Shown here: positions 1-5,141 of the stretch, piece after piece
Position numbering within the stretch: position 1 is the stretch's first letter
Layout of the letters: each line of letters begins with the position of its first letter
Origin: Chloroflexota bacterium
GTDB taxonomy: Bacteria > Chloroflexota > Limnocylindria > P2-11E
DNA length: 6,096 nt
Direction: 5' to 3'
NCBI GenBank assembly: GCA_005889445.1
Contig: VBGS01000133.1
Location: 1 to 6,096 of the forward strand
The notes under the pieces: model-generated
What the model was told of the DNA's origin: nothing
Database searches by the model: none
What the model saw: only the letters and a program-made list of their open reading frames with translations
Program-made: the position numbers and the translations under genes

Positions 1-540
1 TCCGATGATCTGACCGGGATTTGAGGCGAAGAGGTACAGCAGGGCCTGCTCTATCGCCGTCAGCTCGAGGCGCGCCTTGCCCTTGCGGACGCGCTGGTTC
101 AGCAGATCCACCTCGAGGCCTGCGATCTTGATGACCGGGATGAACGGGACCGATTCGCCGTAGGTGCGGCGCATCAGCGCGATCACCCGCGCGACGAGCT
201 CCTCGGGAAAGAACGGGACGACCATGAGGTCATCGACCCCACGGTCGAAGGCGGCGAGCTTCACCGCCAGGCCGCCGCGCGTGGTCAGCGCGATCGTGGG
301 AATGCGCTGTCCCGCGATACGTTTTCCGACGAGAGCGAGCGCGCGCTCGCGATCTAGGTCAATGCTGACGATCAGGAGCTGCGGTCTGAAGGCCACGAGC
401 TGGCGCTCCGCGTCGGCGATCGTGGTCACGCAGAGGGTCTCGTAGCGGCCGTGATTGAGAGCCAGCGCAAGCACGTTCGCGAGCTTCTGATCGGCGACGA
501 CGAGCGCCCGCGGCGTTCCTTCGATCGGCGCCTTCGTCAC
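1..540 (-). CDS. OmpR/PhoB-type response regulator with degenerate receiver domain (C-terminus cut by window edge)
   Basis: This is probably a DNA-binding transcription regulator. The visible 180 residues hold a receiver-like domain (about 11-125) and the start of a winged-helix domain (about 136-180), recognised by GLEVDLL, then LELTAIEQALLYLF and NPGQIIG, as in OmpR/PhoB proteins. About 50 residues are missing past base 1. The receiver keeps its fold landmarks: ALVVAD (11-17), a Thr near 86, GVDDL (101-105) and PFFPEEL (109-115). However, the phosphoacceptor position after PQLLIV is Ser59, the conserved Lys before PF is Val108, and one residue of the acidic pair is Ala16. Phosphorylation in the usual way is therefore unlikely (inference). 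I chose the GTG at 540 because it is the first start after the in-frame TAA that ends uox, and it leaves 10 residues before the first strand. It lies 9 bases after uox and is probably co-transcribed. No kinase gene is visible. The ligand and target are unknown; control of this cluster is a guess. Confidence 0.85.
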   Translation of the reverse strand, partial: MTKAPIEGTPRALVVADQKLANVLALALNHGRYETLCVTTIADAERQLVAFRPQLLIVSIDLDRERALALVGKRIAGQRIPTIALTTRGGLAVKLAAFDRGVDDLMVVPFFPEELVARVIALMRRTYGESVPFIPVIKIAGLEVDLLNQRVRKGKARLELTAIEQALLYLFASNPGQIIG

Positions 541-549
541 TTGGGAAGG

Positions 550-1398
550 TTACCGCCGGAGCACCAGCCCGATCGTCCCAAAGGTCGCGCGCGGCTCGGC
601 GTAGACCTTCACGCCGCCTTTTCCCTCGCGCACCGCGTCCGGCGTGTGATTCTCGGCCGAGAACTCGATCTCGCGTAGCTGCGTGTGGGTGGCGAACAGG
701 CGCGTTGCCATTTCGTGGACGAGATGCTGGATCGAGCGGCTGTTGAACTCGTGGAAGGTTCGCTCGATCTCGTCGCGCACGGCGCGCGGCCCGAGCAGCC
801 CGAGGCCTTCGCCGGTGCCGTCACGCAGATCGGCGTAGCGCCACCACGCATCGAGATGGATCGTGAGCGGACGGTCGACCAGCTCCGGGAGGCTCGTGTA
901 CGCGTCTCGCGCGAAGGACGTGAACGAGCTGCCCGTCGTTTTGAGCAGGACCATCCCCTCCCAACCGCTCCGCGCGCCGGTGATCTCGGGCTTGCCGCCG
1001 GTCCCGTCCACCGTGATCTGCGCGACCGCGGCGTCGCGGCGCGTCGAGCGGAACAGCACCTCGCTCAAGCCGCGATCGCCAGCGGCCGCGTCGAGCGGGA
1101 CCTCGCGTGCCGTGACTCGGATCGTCTCCATCGCCGGGTAGGTCTCGAGCAGGCGGCGCCCGAGAAATGCGGTGAGGCCGAGGAGCGTCGAGCCGGCGTA
1201 CTCCGCGGCGACCGCATAGACGAAGTTCTTCATCGTGTCGGTCGCGACCACCTGACTGTTGTCGCCTTCGGTGTACGCGGCCAGAAAGCGTTCGCCGAAG
1301 ACATCGATGTCGACCGACGCGGCGAGCGGCGGCACCGCGCCGCCCAAGCGATAGAAGGTCACGCGCGCCTTGCCGTAGCGGATCTCCGACGTGGTCAT
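550..1398 (-). CDS. uox: Urate oxidase (uricase), cofactor-independent
   Basis: It oxidises urate with O2 to 5-hydroxyisourate and H2O2, without metal or flavin, and normally works as a tetramer of tandem T-fold domains. The 282-residue length is normal for bacterial uricases. All the key residues known from the Aspergillus enzyme have counterparts: Lys10 in YGKARVTFYR and Thr53 in VATDTMKN (the charge-relay pair), Phe159 in TTGSSFTSF, Arg176 in PELVDR, Gln224 in RSIQHLVHEM, and His251 in SAENH. The segment TEGDNSQVVATDTMKN is a uricase hallmark. Lys10, Phe159 and Arg176 even keep the Aspergillus numbering, which supports the ATG at 1398. The protein ends in VLRR rather than a clear SKL-like tail, as expected for a bacterial protein. 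Its ATG overlaps the uraD stop (ATGA), so translation is probably coupled. It is the third gene of the minus-strand operon. Bacillus calls the equivalent gene pucL. Confidence 0.96.
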   Translation of the reverse strand: MTTSEIRYGKARVTFYRLGGAVPPLAASVDIDVFGERFLAAYTEGDNSQVVATDTMKNFVYAVAAEYAGSTLLGLTAFLGRRLLETYPAMETIRVTAREVPLDAAAGDRGLSEVLFRSTRRDAAVAQITVDGTGGKPEITGARSGWEGMVLLKTTGSSFTSFARDAYTSLPELVDRPLTIHLDAWWRYADLRDGTGEGLGLLGPRAVRDEIERTFHEFNSRSIQHLVHEMATRLFATHTQLREIEFSAENHTPDAVREGKGGVKVYAEPRATFGTIGLVLRR

Positions 1399-1844
1399 CT
1401 CGAACGAAGCCGGTCCGCTGCGATCGCCAGGAACTCGGCGATCCCCGTCGCGAGCTCGCGCTCGCGGTCGTACCGCAGTCGGGAGCGGAGGACCGGGATG
1501 AGGGCGCTCTTGCTCCGGCCGTTCACCCAGACGACGAACCGAAACCCGAATCGCCGCTCGTACTCCTCGTTCAGCGCCGCGAGGTCTCGGAGCGTTGCGG
1601 GATCATCGCCCGCAGCCTGCTCGCGCCGCGAGGTCGCCGATAGCGTCGCCGGGTCGGCGCCGATCCGCGGGTGCGCGTCCAGCACGGCGATGCGCTCCGC
1701 CTCGCTCATGCGCGCGAGCTCCGCTCGGGCAGCCGCGATGATCTCGTTCGCGGCAGCATCCGCGCTGATCCGGGCGGCGACGCGCTGGGCGAGCCCCGGG
1801 GCGCGCTCGAAGACCGAGACGAGGTCCGGCCGCGCCGCGTTCAT
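1395..1844 (-). CDS. uraD: 2-oxo-4-hydroxy-4-carboxy-5-ureidoimidazoline (OHCU) decarboxylase
   Basis: It decarboxylates OHCU to S-allantoin, the last step of the uricase branch; without it OHCU decays to racemic allantoin. The 149-residue protein carries the family motifs in order: AHPRIG with the presumed catalytic His57, SRREQAAG with Glu74, LAALNEEYERRFGFRF (88-103), NGRS (107-110), and the C-terminal RLRYDREREL-ATG block with Arg121 and Glu129. Family members are usually about 160-170 residues, so the N-terminus is shorter by one helix; it begins almost directly at VFERAPGLA, which corresponds to the usual YEHSPW-type segment. I kept the ATG at 1844 because it overlaps the uraH stop by ATGA, and a 4-base overlap also joins its stop to uox. 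Gene context (uraH, uraD, uox contiguous) makes the assignment firm. What the shortened N-terminus does to dimer packing or activity cannot be judged from sequence. Confidence 0.95.
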   Translation of the reverse strand: MNAARPDLVSVFERAPGLAQRVAARISADAAANEIIAAARAELARMSEAERIAVLDAHPRIGADPATLSATSRREQAAGDDPATLRDLAALNEEYERRFGFRFVVWVNGRSKSALIPVLRSRLRYDRERELATGIAEFLAIAADRLRSR

Positions 1845-2134
1845 GACCCGCGGTACGTGACGAGACCGAAGGGCGACATGAGCAGCGGCACGTGGTACTG
1901 GGCGTCGGCGCCGATCTCGACGTCGAGCGCGACGCGGCGGAAGAAGCGCGCATCGAGCTCGAAGACGATGCGGTAGCGGCCGGCGCCGAGCGAGGTCGCG
2001 AGCTCGCGGACGCGTCCATCCGAGTCGGTCGTCGCGCGAGCGATCGTGACACCGTCACGTTCGAGCGTGACATGGACTCCCGCCGCCGGGCGCCCGCTCG
2101 CCGTGTCCAGGACGTGCGTTGAGAGGGACGCCAT
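1841..2134 (-). CDS. uraH: 5-hydroxyisourate hydrolase (transthyretin-like)
   Basis: It hydrolyses 5-hydroxyisourate, the unstable uricase product, to OHCU. The protein is 97 residues and shows the complete transthyretin-related signature: LSTHVLDTASGRPAAGV at the N-terminus with His7, Arg41 in TDSDGRV, His81 in QYHVPLLMSPFG, and the diagnostic C-terminal YRGS tetrapeptide (94-97). These match the His/Arg/His plus YRGS active site known for the family and separate it from vertebrate transthyretin. The start at 2134 is set by homology, since family proteins begin a few residues before the THVLD motif; the reading frame stays open further upstream but encodes unrelated residues. No signal peptide is present, so it is cytoplasmic. 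It is the first gene of the minus-strand block, sits 25 bases from the divergent DUF3830 gene, has no Shine-Dalgarno sequence, and is probably translated from a leaderless message. Confidence 0.96.
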   Translation of the reverse strand: MASLSTHVLDTASGRPAAGVHVTLERDGVTIARATTDSDGRVRELATSLGAGRYRIVFELDARFFRRVALDVEIGADAQYHVPLLMSPFGLVTYRGS

Positions 2135-2135
2135 G

Positions 2136-2145
2136 ACCGGCCGGT
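2136..2145. promoter_or_regulatory. Perfect 10-base palindrome in the divergent gap, candidate operator
   Basis: ACCGGCCGGT reads identically on both strands and lies between the uraH start codon and the -10 hexamers, overlapping where minus-strand transcription would begin. A dimeric repressor bound here could block both directions. The symmetry does not extend beyond these 10 bases, and short GC palindromes arise fairly easily in DNA of this composition, so this is only a candidate. Confidence 0.3.
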
Positions 2146-2151
2146 ATCGTA
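2145..2151. promoter_or_regulatory. Candidate bidirectional promoter: overlapping -10 elements on both strands
   Basis: The 25-base gap between the divergent starts (2135-2159) contains TATCGT on the plus strand (2145-2150) and TACGAT on the minus strand (2151-2146). Both fit TANNNT and they share five base pairs. The plus element ends 9 bases before the DUF3830 ATG, and the minus element ends 11 bases before the uraH ATG. With transcription starting about 6-8 bases after each hexamer, both messages would begin at or within a few bases of their start codons. No -35 match lies at normal distance on either strand; a TTGAGA at 2119-2124 is 20 bases from the plus hexamer, which is too far. Symmetric -10 elements driving divergent transcription are known in bacteria. 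The assignment here is inference from position and sequence only. Confidence 0.45.
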
Positions 2152-2159
2152 CGCCCGCG

Positions 2160-2546
2160 ATGACGATGCTTCGCATCACGGCAGGGCCGTACAAGTTCAA
2201 GGCGCGCTTCGAGGAACATGACGCACCGAACACGGTCGCCGCGATTCGCGCGCTGCTGCCGCTGCGGAGCAAGCTCGTGCACTGCCGCTGGAGCGGCGAG
2301 TCGACATGGGTCCCCATGGGTGAGCGACGGCTCGGGGTCGACTTCGAGAATCACACCAGCCATCCGGCGCCTGGCCAGATGCTTGTCTACCCCGGTGGGA
2401 TCTCGGAGATGGAGTTCCTTTTCCCGTACGGCGCCACGCTCTTCTCGAGCAGGGTCGGGCAGCTGGCGGGGAACCACTTCGCGACGGTCGTGCACGGCAG
2501 CCGTGATCGAGAGTGGCGCGCTCGCGCGCGACATCCTCATCCGTGA
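2160..2546 (+). CDS. DUF3830 family protein, cyclophilin-like fold, unknown function
   Basis: I recognise this as a DUF3830 protein from the pattern FEEHDAPNTVAAIRALLP (17-34), the HCRWSGESTW block (41-50), FENHTSHPAPGQMLVYPGG (62-80), and GQLAGNHFATV (100-110). The family is described as a cyclophilin-like beta barrel; no reaction has been established that I know of. It has no signal peptide or membrane segment. With the ATG at 2160 it is 128 residues; ATGs at 2166 and 2133 are in frame too, but 2133 would place the start inside the uraH start codon and adds residues atypical of the family. The C-terminal tail after residue 112 is Arg/His-rich and diverged, because it is encoded where allB begins (44-base overlap). 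It is the first gene of the allantoin operon, so a role with allantoin, allantoate or ureidoglycine is plausible but unproven: perhaps ligand binding, a metabolic proofreading step, or an unknown isomerase or hydrolase. Confidence 0.85.
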   Translation: MTMLRITAGPYKFKARFEEHDAPNTVAAIRALLPLRSKLVHCRWSGESTWVPMGERRLGVDFENHTSHPAPGQMLVYPGGISEMEFLFPYGATLFSSRVGQLAGNHFATVVHGSRDREWRARARHPHP

Positions 2547-3840
2547 CGGGCGCGTGAGCGCTCTCGTCGAGCCCGGCGCCGCGAGCGCGGGCGACGAGAT
2601 CGATGCGAGCGGTCTTCTCGCGATGCCCGGTGCGGTCGACGCGCACGTCCACTTCAACGATCCCGGGCGCGCGGACTGGGAAGGCTGGCCGAGCGGCAGC
2701 CGCGCCGCGGCCGCAGGTGGCACCACGACGGTGATCGACATGCCGCTGAATTCGCTCCCGCCGGTGCTCGACGGCGGATCGTTCGATGCCAAGCGCGCCG
2801 CGGCGGAGCGTGGCTCTCTCGTGGACTTCGCGCTCTGGGGCGGGATCACTGGTGCGGACGACGCCGCGCTGCGCGAGCTCGCGGATCGAGGCGCGGTCGG
2901 CGTCAAGGGATTCATGTGCGACAGCGGCGTCCCCGAGTTCTCCTCGATCCCCGACGATCAGCTCGAGGCGGCGCTCCGCGCGGCGGCGAGCGCGGGACTG
3001 CTCGTCGCGCTGCACGCGGAGGACGACACGCTCCTGCGCGATGCGACGCGCGCTGCTCAGGTGGCCGGTCGGCGCGACGCGGCGGCCTGGGCCGATTCGC
3101 GGCCGCCGCTCGTCGAGGTGCGGGCGGTCGCTCGAGCGTACGCAGCGGCGCGCGACGCGGGCGCCCGTCTGCACGTCGTTCATCTCTCATCCCGCGAGGC
3201 GCTCGGCGCGATCGGCGCGGCGCGGCGGGACGGCGTGGACATCTCGGTCGAGACCTGTCCGCACTATCTGGTCTTCGACCGCGACGACGTCTCGCGGCTC
3301 GGCGCGATCCTCAAGTGCGCGCCGCCGCTCCGCGATCGCGCCAACCGCGACGCGCTCTGGAACGCGGTGTCAGACGGGCGCATCGATCTCGTCGCCTCGG
3401 ATCACTCGCCGTGTCCGAGCGACCTGAAGCGGCGCGGAGCCGGCGACATCTTCGCTGCGTGGGGCGGGGTCGCCGGGGTGCAGTCGCTCCTGGTGACGCT
3501 GTTCACCGAGGCCGTCCTGCGCTCGGGCGGATCGCTCGACACGCGGAAGATCGCCGGCTTTGTCGCGTGGCGCGTCTCGACAAAACCGGCGCGTCGCTTT
3601 GGGCTCTGGCCACGGAAGGGAAATCTCGCGGTCGGCGCTGACGCCGACGTCGTTCTGCTTGATCCCGACCCTGAGTGGACGCTCGACGTCGAGGACTCCT
3701 TGACCCGCGGGCTCAGCCCGTACGTCGGCCGCGCCTTTCGCGGCCGCGTCGTCCGCACGATCGTGCGCGGCCGCACCATCTTCGCGGACGGTCGGGTGGT
3801 GGCCGAGGGCGGCGGACGCTTCGTGGCGAGGTCGGCGTGA
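2503..3840 (+). CDS. allB: Allantoinase
   Basis: It opens the hydantoin ring of S-allantoin to give allantoate, using a binuclear metal centre in an amidohydrolase TIM barrel. All metal ligands expected from E. coli AllB are present: His48 and His50 in DAHVHFNDPGR, the carbamylated Lys135 in VGVKGFMCDSG, His171 in LHAED, His227 in LHVVHLSS, and Asp300 in VASDHSPC. Further allantoinase hallmarks are WEGWPSGSRAAAAGGTTT (59-76), DMPLNSLPP (79-87), SRPPLVE (199-205) and ETCPHYL (250-256). The proline-asparagine motif MPLNS favours allantoinase over dihydropyrimidinase or dihydroorotase. The chosen GTG at 2503 gives 445 residues, close to the usual 450, and starts just before the ARDILIRDGR strand; the next in-frame GTG (2554) would delete that strand. 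It overlaps the DUF3830 gene by 44 bases with no clear ribosome site, so translation is probably coupled. allC follows after 44 bases. Confidence 0.95.
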   Translation: MIESGALARDILIRDGRVSALVEPGAASAGDEIDASGLLAMPGAVDAHVHFNDPGRADWEGWPSGSRAAAAGGTTTVIDMPLNSLPPVLDGGSFDAKRAAAERGSLVDFALWGGITGADDAALRELADRGAVGVKGFMCDSGVPEFSSIPDDQLEAALRAAASAGLLVALHAEDDTLLRDATRAAQVAGRRDAAAWADSRPPLVEVRAVARAYAAARDAGARLHVVHLSSREALGAIGAARRDGVDISVETCPHYLVFDRDDVSRLGAILKCAPPLRDRANRDALWNAVSDGRIDLVASDHSPCPSDLKRRGAGDIFAAWGGVAGVQSLLVTLFTEAVLRSGGSLDTRKIAGFVAWRVSTKPARRFGLWPRKGNLAVGADADVVLLDPDPEWTLDVEDSLTRGLSPYVGRAFRGRVVRTIVRGRTIFADGRVVAEGGGRFVARSA

Positions 3841-3884
3841 GCGGACCGATCCGGGTATGAGACTGTGAGTGTGATGATCGAACG
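3841..3884 (+). other. Longest intergenic spacer of the plus-strand block (allB-allC)
   Basis: This 44-base spacer has no clear Shine-Dalgarno sequence, no terminator hairpin and no convincing promoter. It contains a tandem TGTGAG-TGTGAT and ends shortly before the allC ATG. An in-frame TGA at 3858 rules out a longer allC. I infer that transcription continues from allB into allC. Confidence 0.5.
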
Positions 3885-5141
3885 ATGCGGACGATGAGGA
3901 CCGCCGAGCTCGTCGAGATCGACGAGCATCGGCTCCTCCGGCGGCTCGACGATCTCGCGCAGCGCGGCGCGCTCCCCGGCGGCGGGATCTACCGCGCGCT
4001 CTACACGCCCTCGTGGACCTCCGCGATGGAACTGGTCACGAGCTGGCTCAAGGAAGGGCAGCTCTTCCCGCGTCGCGACGCGGTCGGCAACGTCTGGGGA
4101 CGGATCGAAGGCTCGCGCGGCGGTCGCGTGATCGTGACCGGGTCGCACATCGACACCGTGCGCGGCGGGGGAGCGCTCGATGGTGCGCTTGGCGTGGTCG
4201 CCGGGGTCGAGGCGGTCACGAGTCTCTGGGAGAATCACGGCCGGCCCACCCGCATCCTCGAATGCGTCGCCATTTGCGAGGAGGAGGGGAGCCGCTTCAG
4301 CACGAACTTCTGGGGCGCGCGGGCTATCGCCGATCGTCTCGAACCGGGCGAGGCCGAGCGCGCACGCGACGGCGACGGAACGACGCTCGCCGACGCCATG
4401 CGGGCCGTTGGTCTTGACCCGGCGAACGTCGCGAGCGCGGTCCGTCGCGACATCGACGCATTCGTCGAATTGCACATCGAGCAGGGACCGGTCCTCGACG
4501 AGAACGGCCCGCGGCTCGGTGTGGTCACGACCATCGCCGGTACCACGCATCTCGAGGTGACGCTCCGCGGGCAAGCCGATCATGCCGGCGCGATGGCCAT
4601 GACCCGGCGCAAGGACGCGCTCGTGGGCGCGTCCGCGATGGCCGTCGAGATCGCGGACCTCGCGACGCGGATGGGGGACCCTGCCGTGGCGACTGTGGGG
4701 ACGATCGCGGTCGAGCCGGCGCAGGTGAATGTCGTGCCGGGCCTCGCGCGGTTCACGATCGACGCGCGCCACCCCGAGAACGGCAGGCGGACCGAGCTGA
4801 TCACCCAGATCGGGGATGCGTGCAAGCGGATCGCGCGCGAGCGTGGTCTGGATGTCGAGATGAGGACCCTGCGGGATCGGCCGCCAGTGACGCTCAGCCC
4901 GCGGATCGCCGACGTGCTTCGTCGCGCGTGTGCCGCCGCGGGGGTCGAGCCCCGCGACCTGGCGAGCGGGGCGGGCCACGACGCGCAGATGCTCTCGTAC
5001 GCGGCCAGCACCGGGATGCTCTTCGTGCCGAGCATCGGAGGCCGCTCACACTGCGCCGACGAGGCGACGCTCGCCGAAGATGTCGTCCTCGGGACCCGCG
5101 CCCTCGCGACCGCGCTGCGCGAACTCGCGTATCAACCATGA
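3885..5141 (+). CDS. allC: Allantoate amidohydrolase (M20 / hydantoinase-carbamoylase family)
   Basis: It hydrolyses allantoate, releasing CO2 and ammonia to give S-ureidoglycine, with a two-metal centre in the M20 peptidase fold. Presumed metal ligands are His88 in GSHIDTV, Asp99 in GGALDGALGV, Glu133 in CEEEGSRF, His197 in ELHIEQGP, and His389 in IGGRSHCADE. Other family motifs are QADHAGAMAM (230-239), the dimerisation-domain NVVPG (282-286) and GAGHDAQML (362-370). The length of 418 residues is normal. The sister enzyme N-carbamoyl-L-amino-acid hydrolase shares these motifs, and sequence alone separates the two imperfectly; its place immediately after allB decides for allantoate. The ATG at 3885 is used because an in-frame TGA at 3858 leaves no earlier option; a second ATG at 3894 would serve equally well. 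The stop overlaps the ATG of the following deaminase (ATGA), so those two are translationally coupled. Ureidoglycolate formation may then need another enzyme not seen here. Confidence 0.9.
   Translation: MRTMRTAELVEIDEHRLLRRLDDLAQRGALPGGGIYRALYTPSWTSAMELVTSWLKEGQLFPRRDAVGNVWGRIEGSRGGRVIVTGSHIDTVRGGGALDGALGVVAGVEAVTSLWENHGRPTRILECVAICEEEGSRFSTNFWGARAIADRLEPGEAERARDGDGTTLADAMRAVGLDPANVASAVRRDIDAFVELHIEQGPVLDENGPRLGVVTTIAGTTHLEVTLRGQADHAGAMAMTRRKDALVGASAMAVEIADLATRMGDPAVATVGTIAVEPAQVNVVPGLARFTIDARHPENGRRTELITQIGDACKRIARERGLDVEMRTLRDRPPVTLSPRIADVLRRACAAAGVEPRDLASGAGHDAQMLSYAASTGMLFVPSIGGRSHCADEATLAEDVVLGTRALATALRELAYQP
3908..3927 (+). repeat. Perfect 9-base inverted repeat just inside allC
   Basis: GCTCGTCGA and TCGACGAGC are separated by two bases, beginning 23 bases after the first base of the allC start codon. 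As RNA it could form a short hairpin near the initiation region. It falls in codons for ELVEIDEH, and runs of GAG/GTC/GAC codons readily create such symmetry, so a function is uncertain. Confidence 0.3.

Noticed and set aside
685..1860. Plus-strand open frame of 391 codons opposite uox and uraD
   Set aside because: It is a shadow of the minus-strand uricase and OHCU decarboxylase, which have intact family signatures; the shadow protein is Arg/Ala-rich without motifs.
2133..2135. Earlier in-frame ATG for the DUF3830 gene, preceded by GAGAGGG
   Set aside because: It overlaps the uraH start codon on the other strand and adds nine residues not typical of the family, whose proteins begin close to the first strand. 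It also lies upstream of the candidate -10 hexamer. I cannot fully exclude it.
2119..2150. TTGAGA (2119-2124) as a -35 element for TATCGT
   Set aside because: The spacing is 20 bases, outside the usual 16-19, so I treat the -10 elements as lacking a recognisable -35.
1841..2317. Extended uraH open frame reaching back to 2317 on the minus strand
   Set aside because: The extra 61 residues resemble nothing in the family and are antisense to conserved DUF3830 sequence; 5-hydroxyisourate hydrolases start a few residues before THVLD.
3864..3875. Tandem TGTGAG-TGTGAT in the allB-allC spacer as a CRP/FNR-like site
   Set aside because: It is a direct repeat, not the inverted TGTGA-N6-TCACA arrangement, and there is no promoter beside it.
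3402..4979. Long minus-strand open frame (525 codons) opposite allB and allC
   Set aside because: Its translation is Arg/Pro/His-rich low-complexity text with no recognisable motif, while the plus strand encodes complete allB and allC with all catalytic residues. Long antisense open frames are expected in high-GC DNA.
3885..5141. N-carbamoyl-L-amino-acid hydrolase as the identity of the M20 protein
   Set aside because: The motifs are shared between the two activities, but its place right after allantoinase in a complete uricolytic cluster makes allantoate the likely substrate; it remains an alternative.
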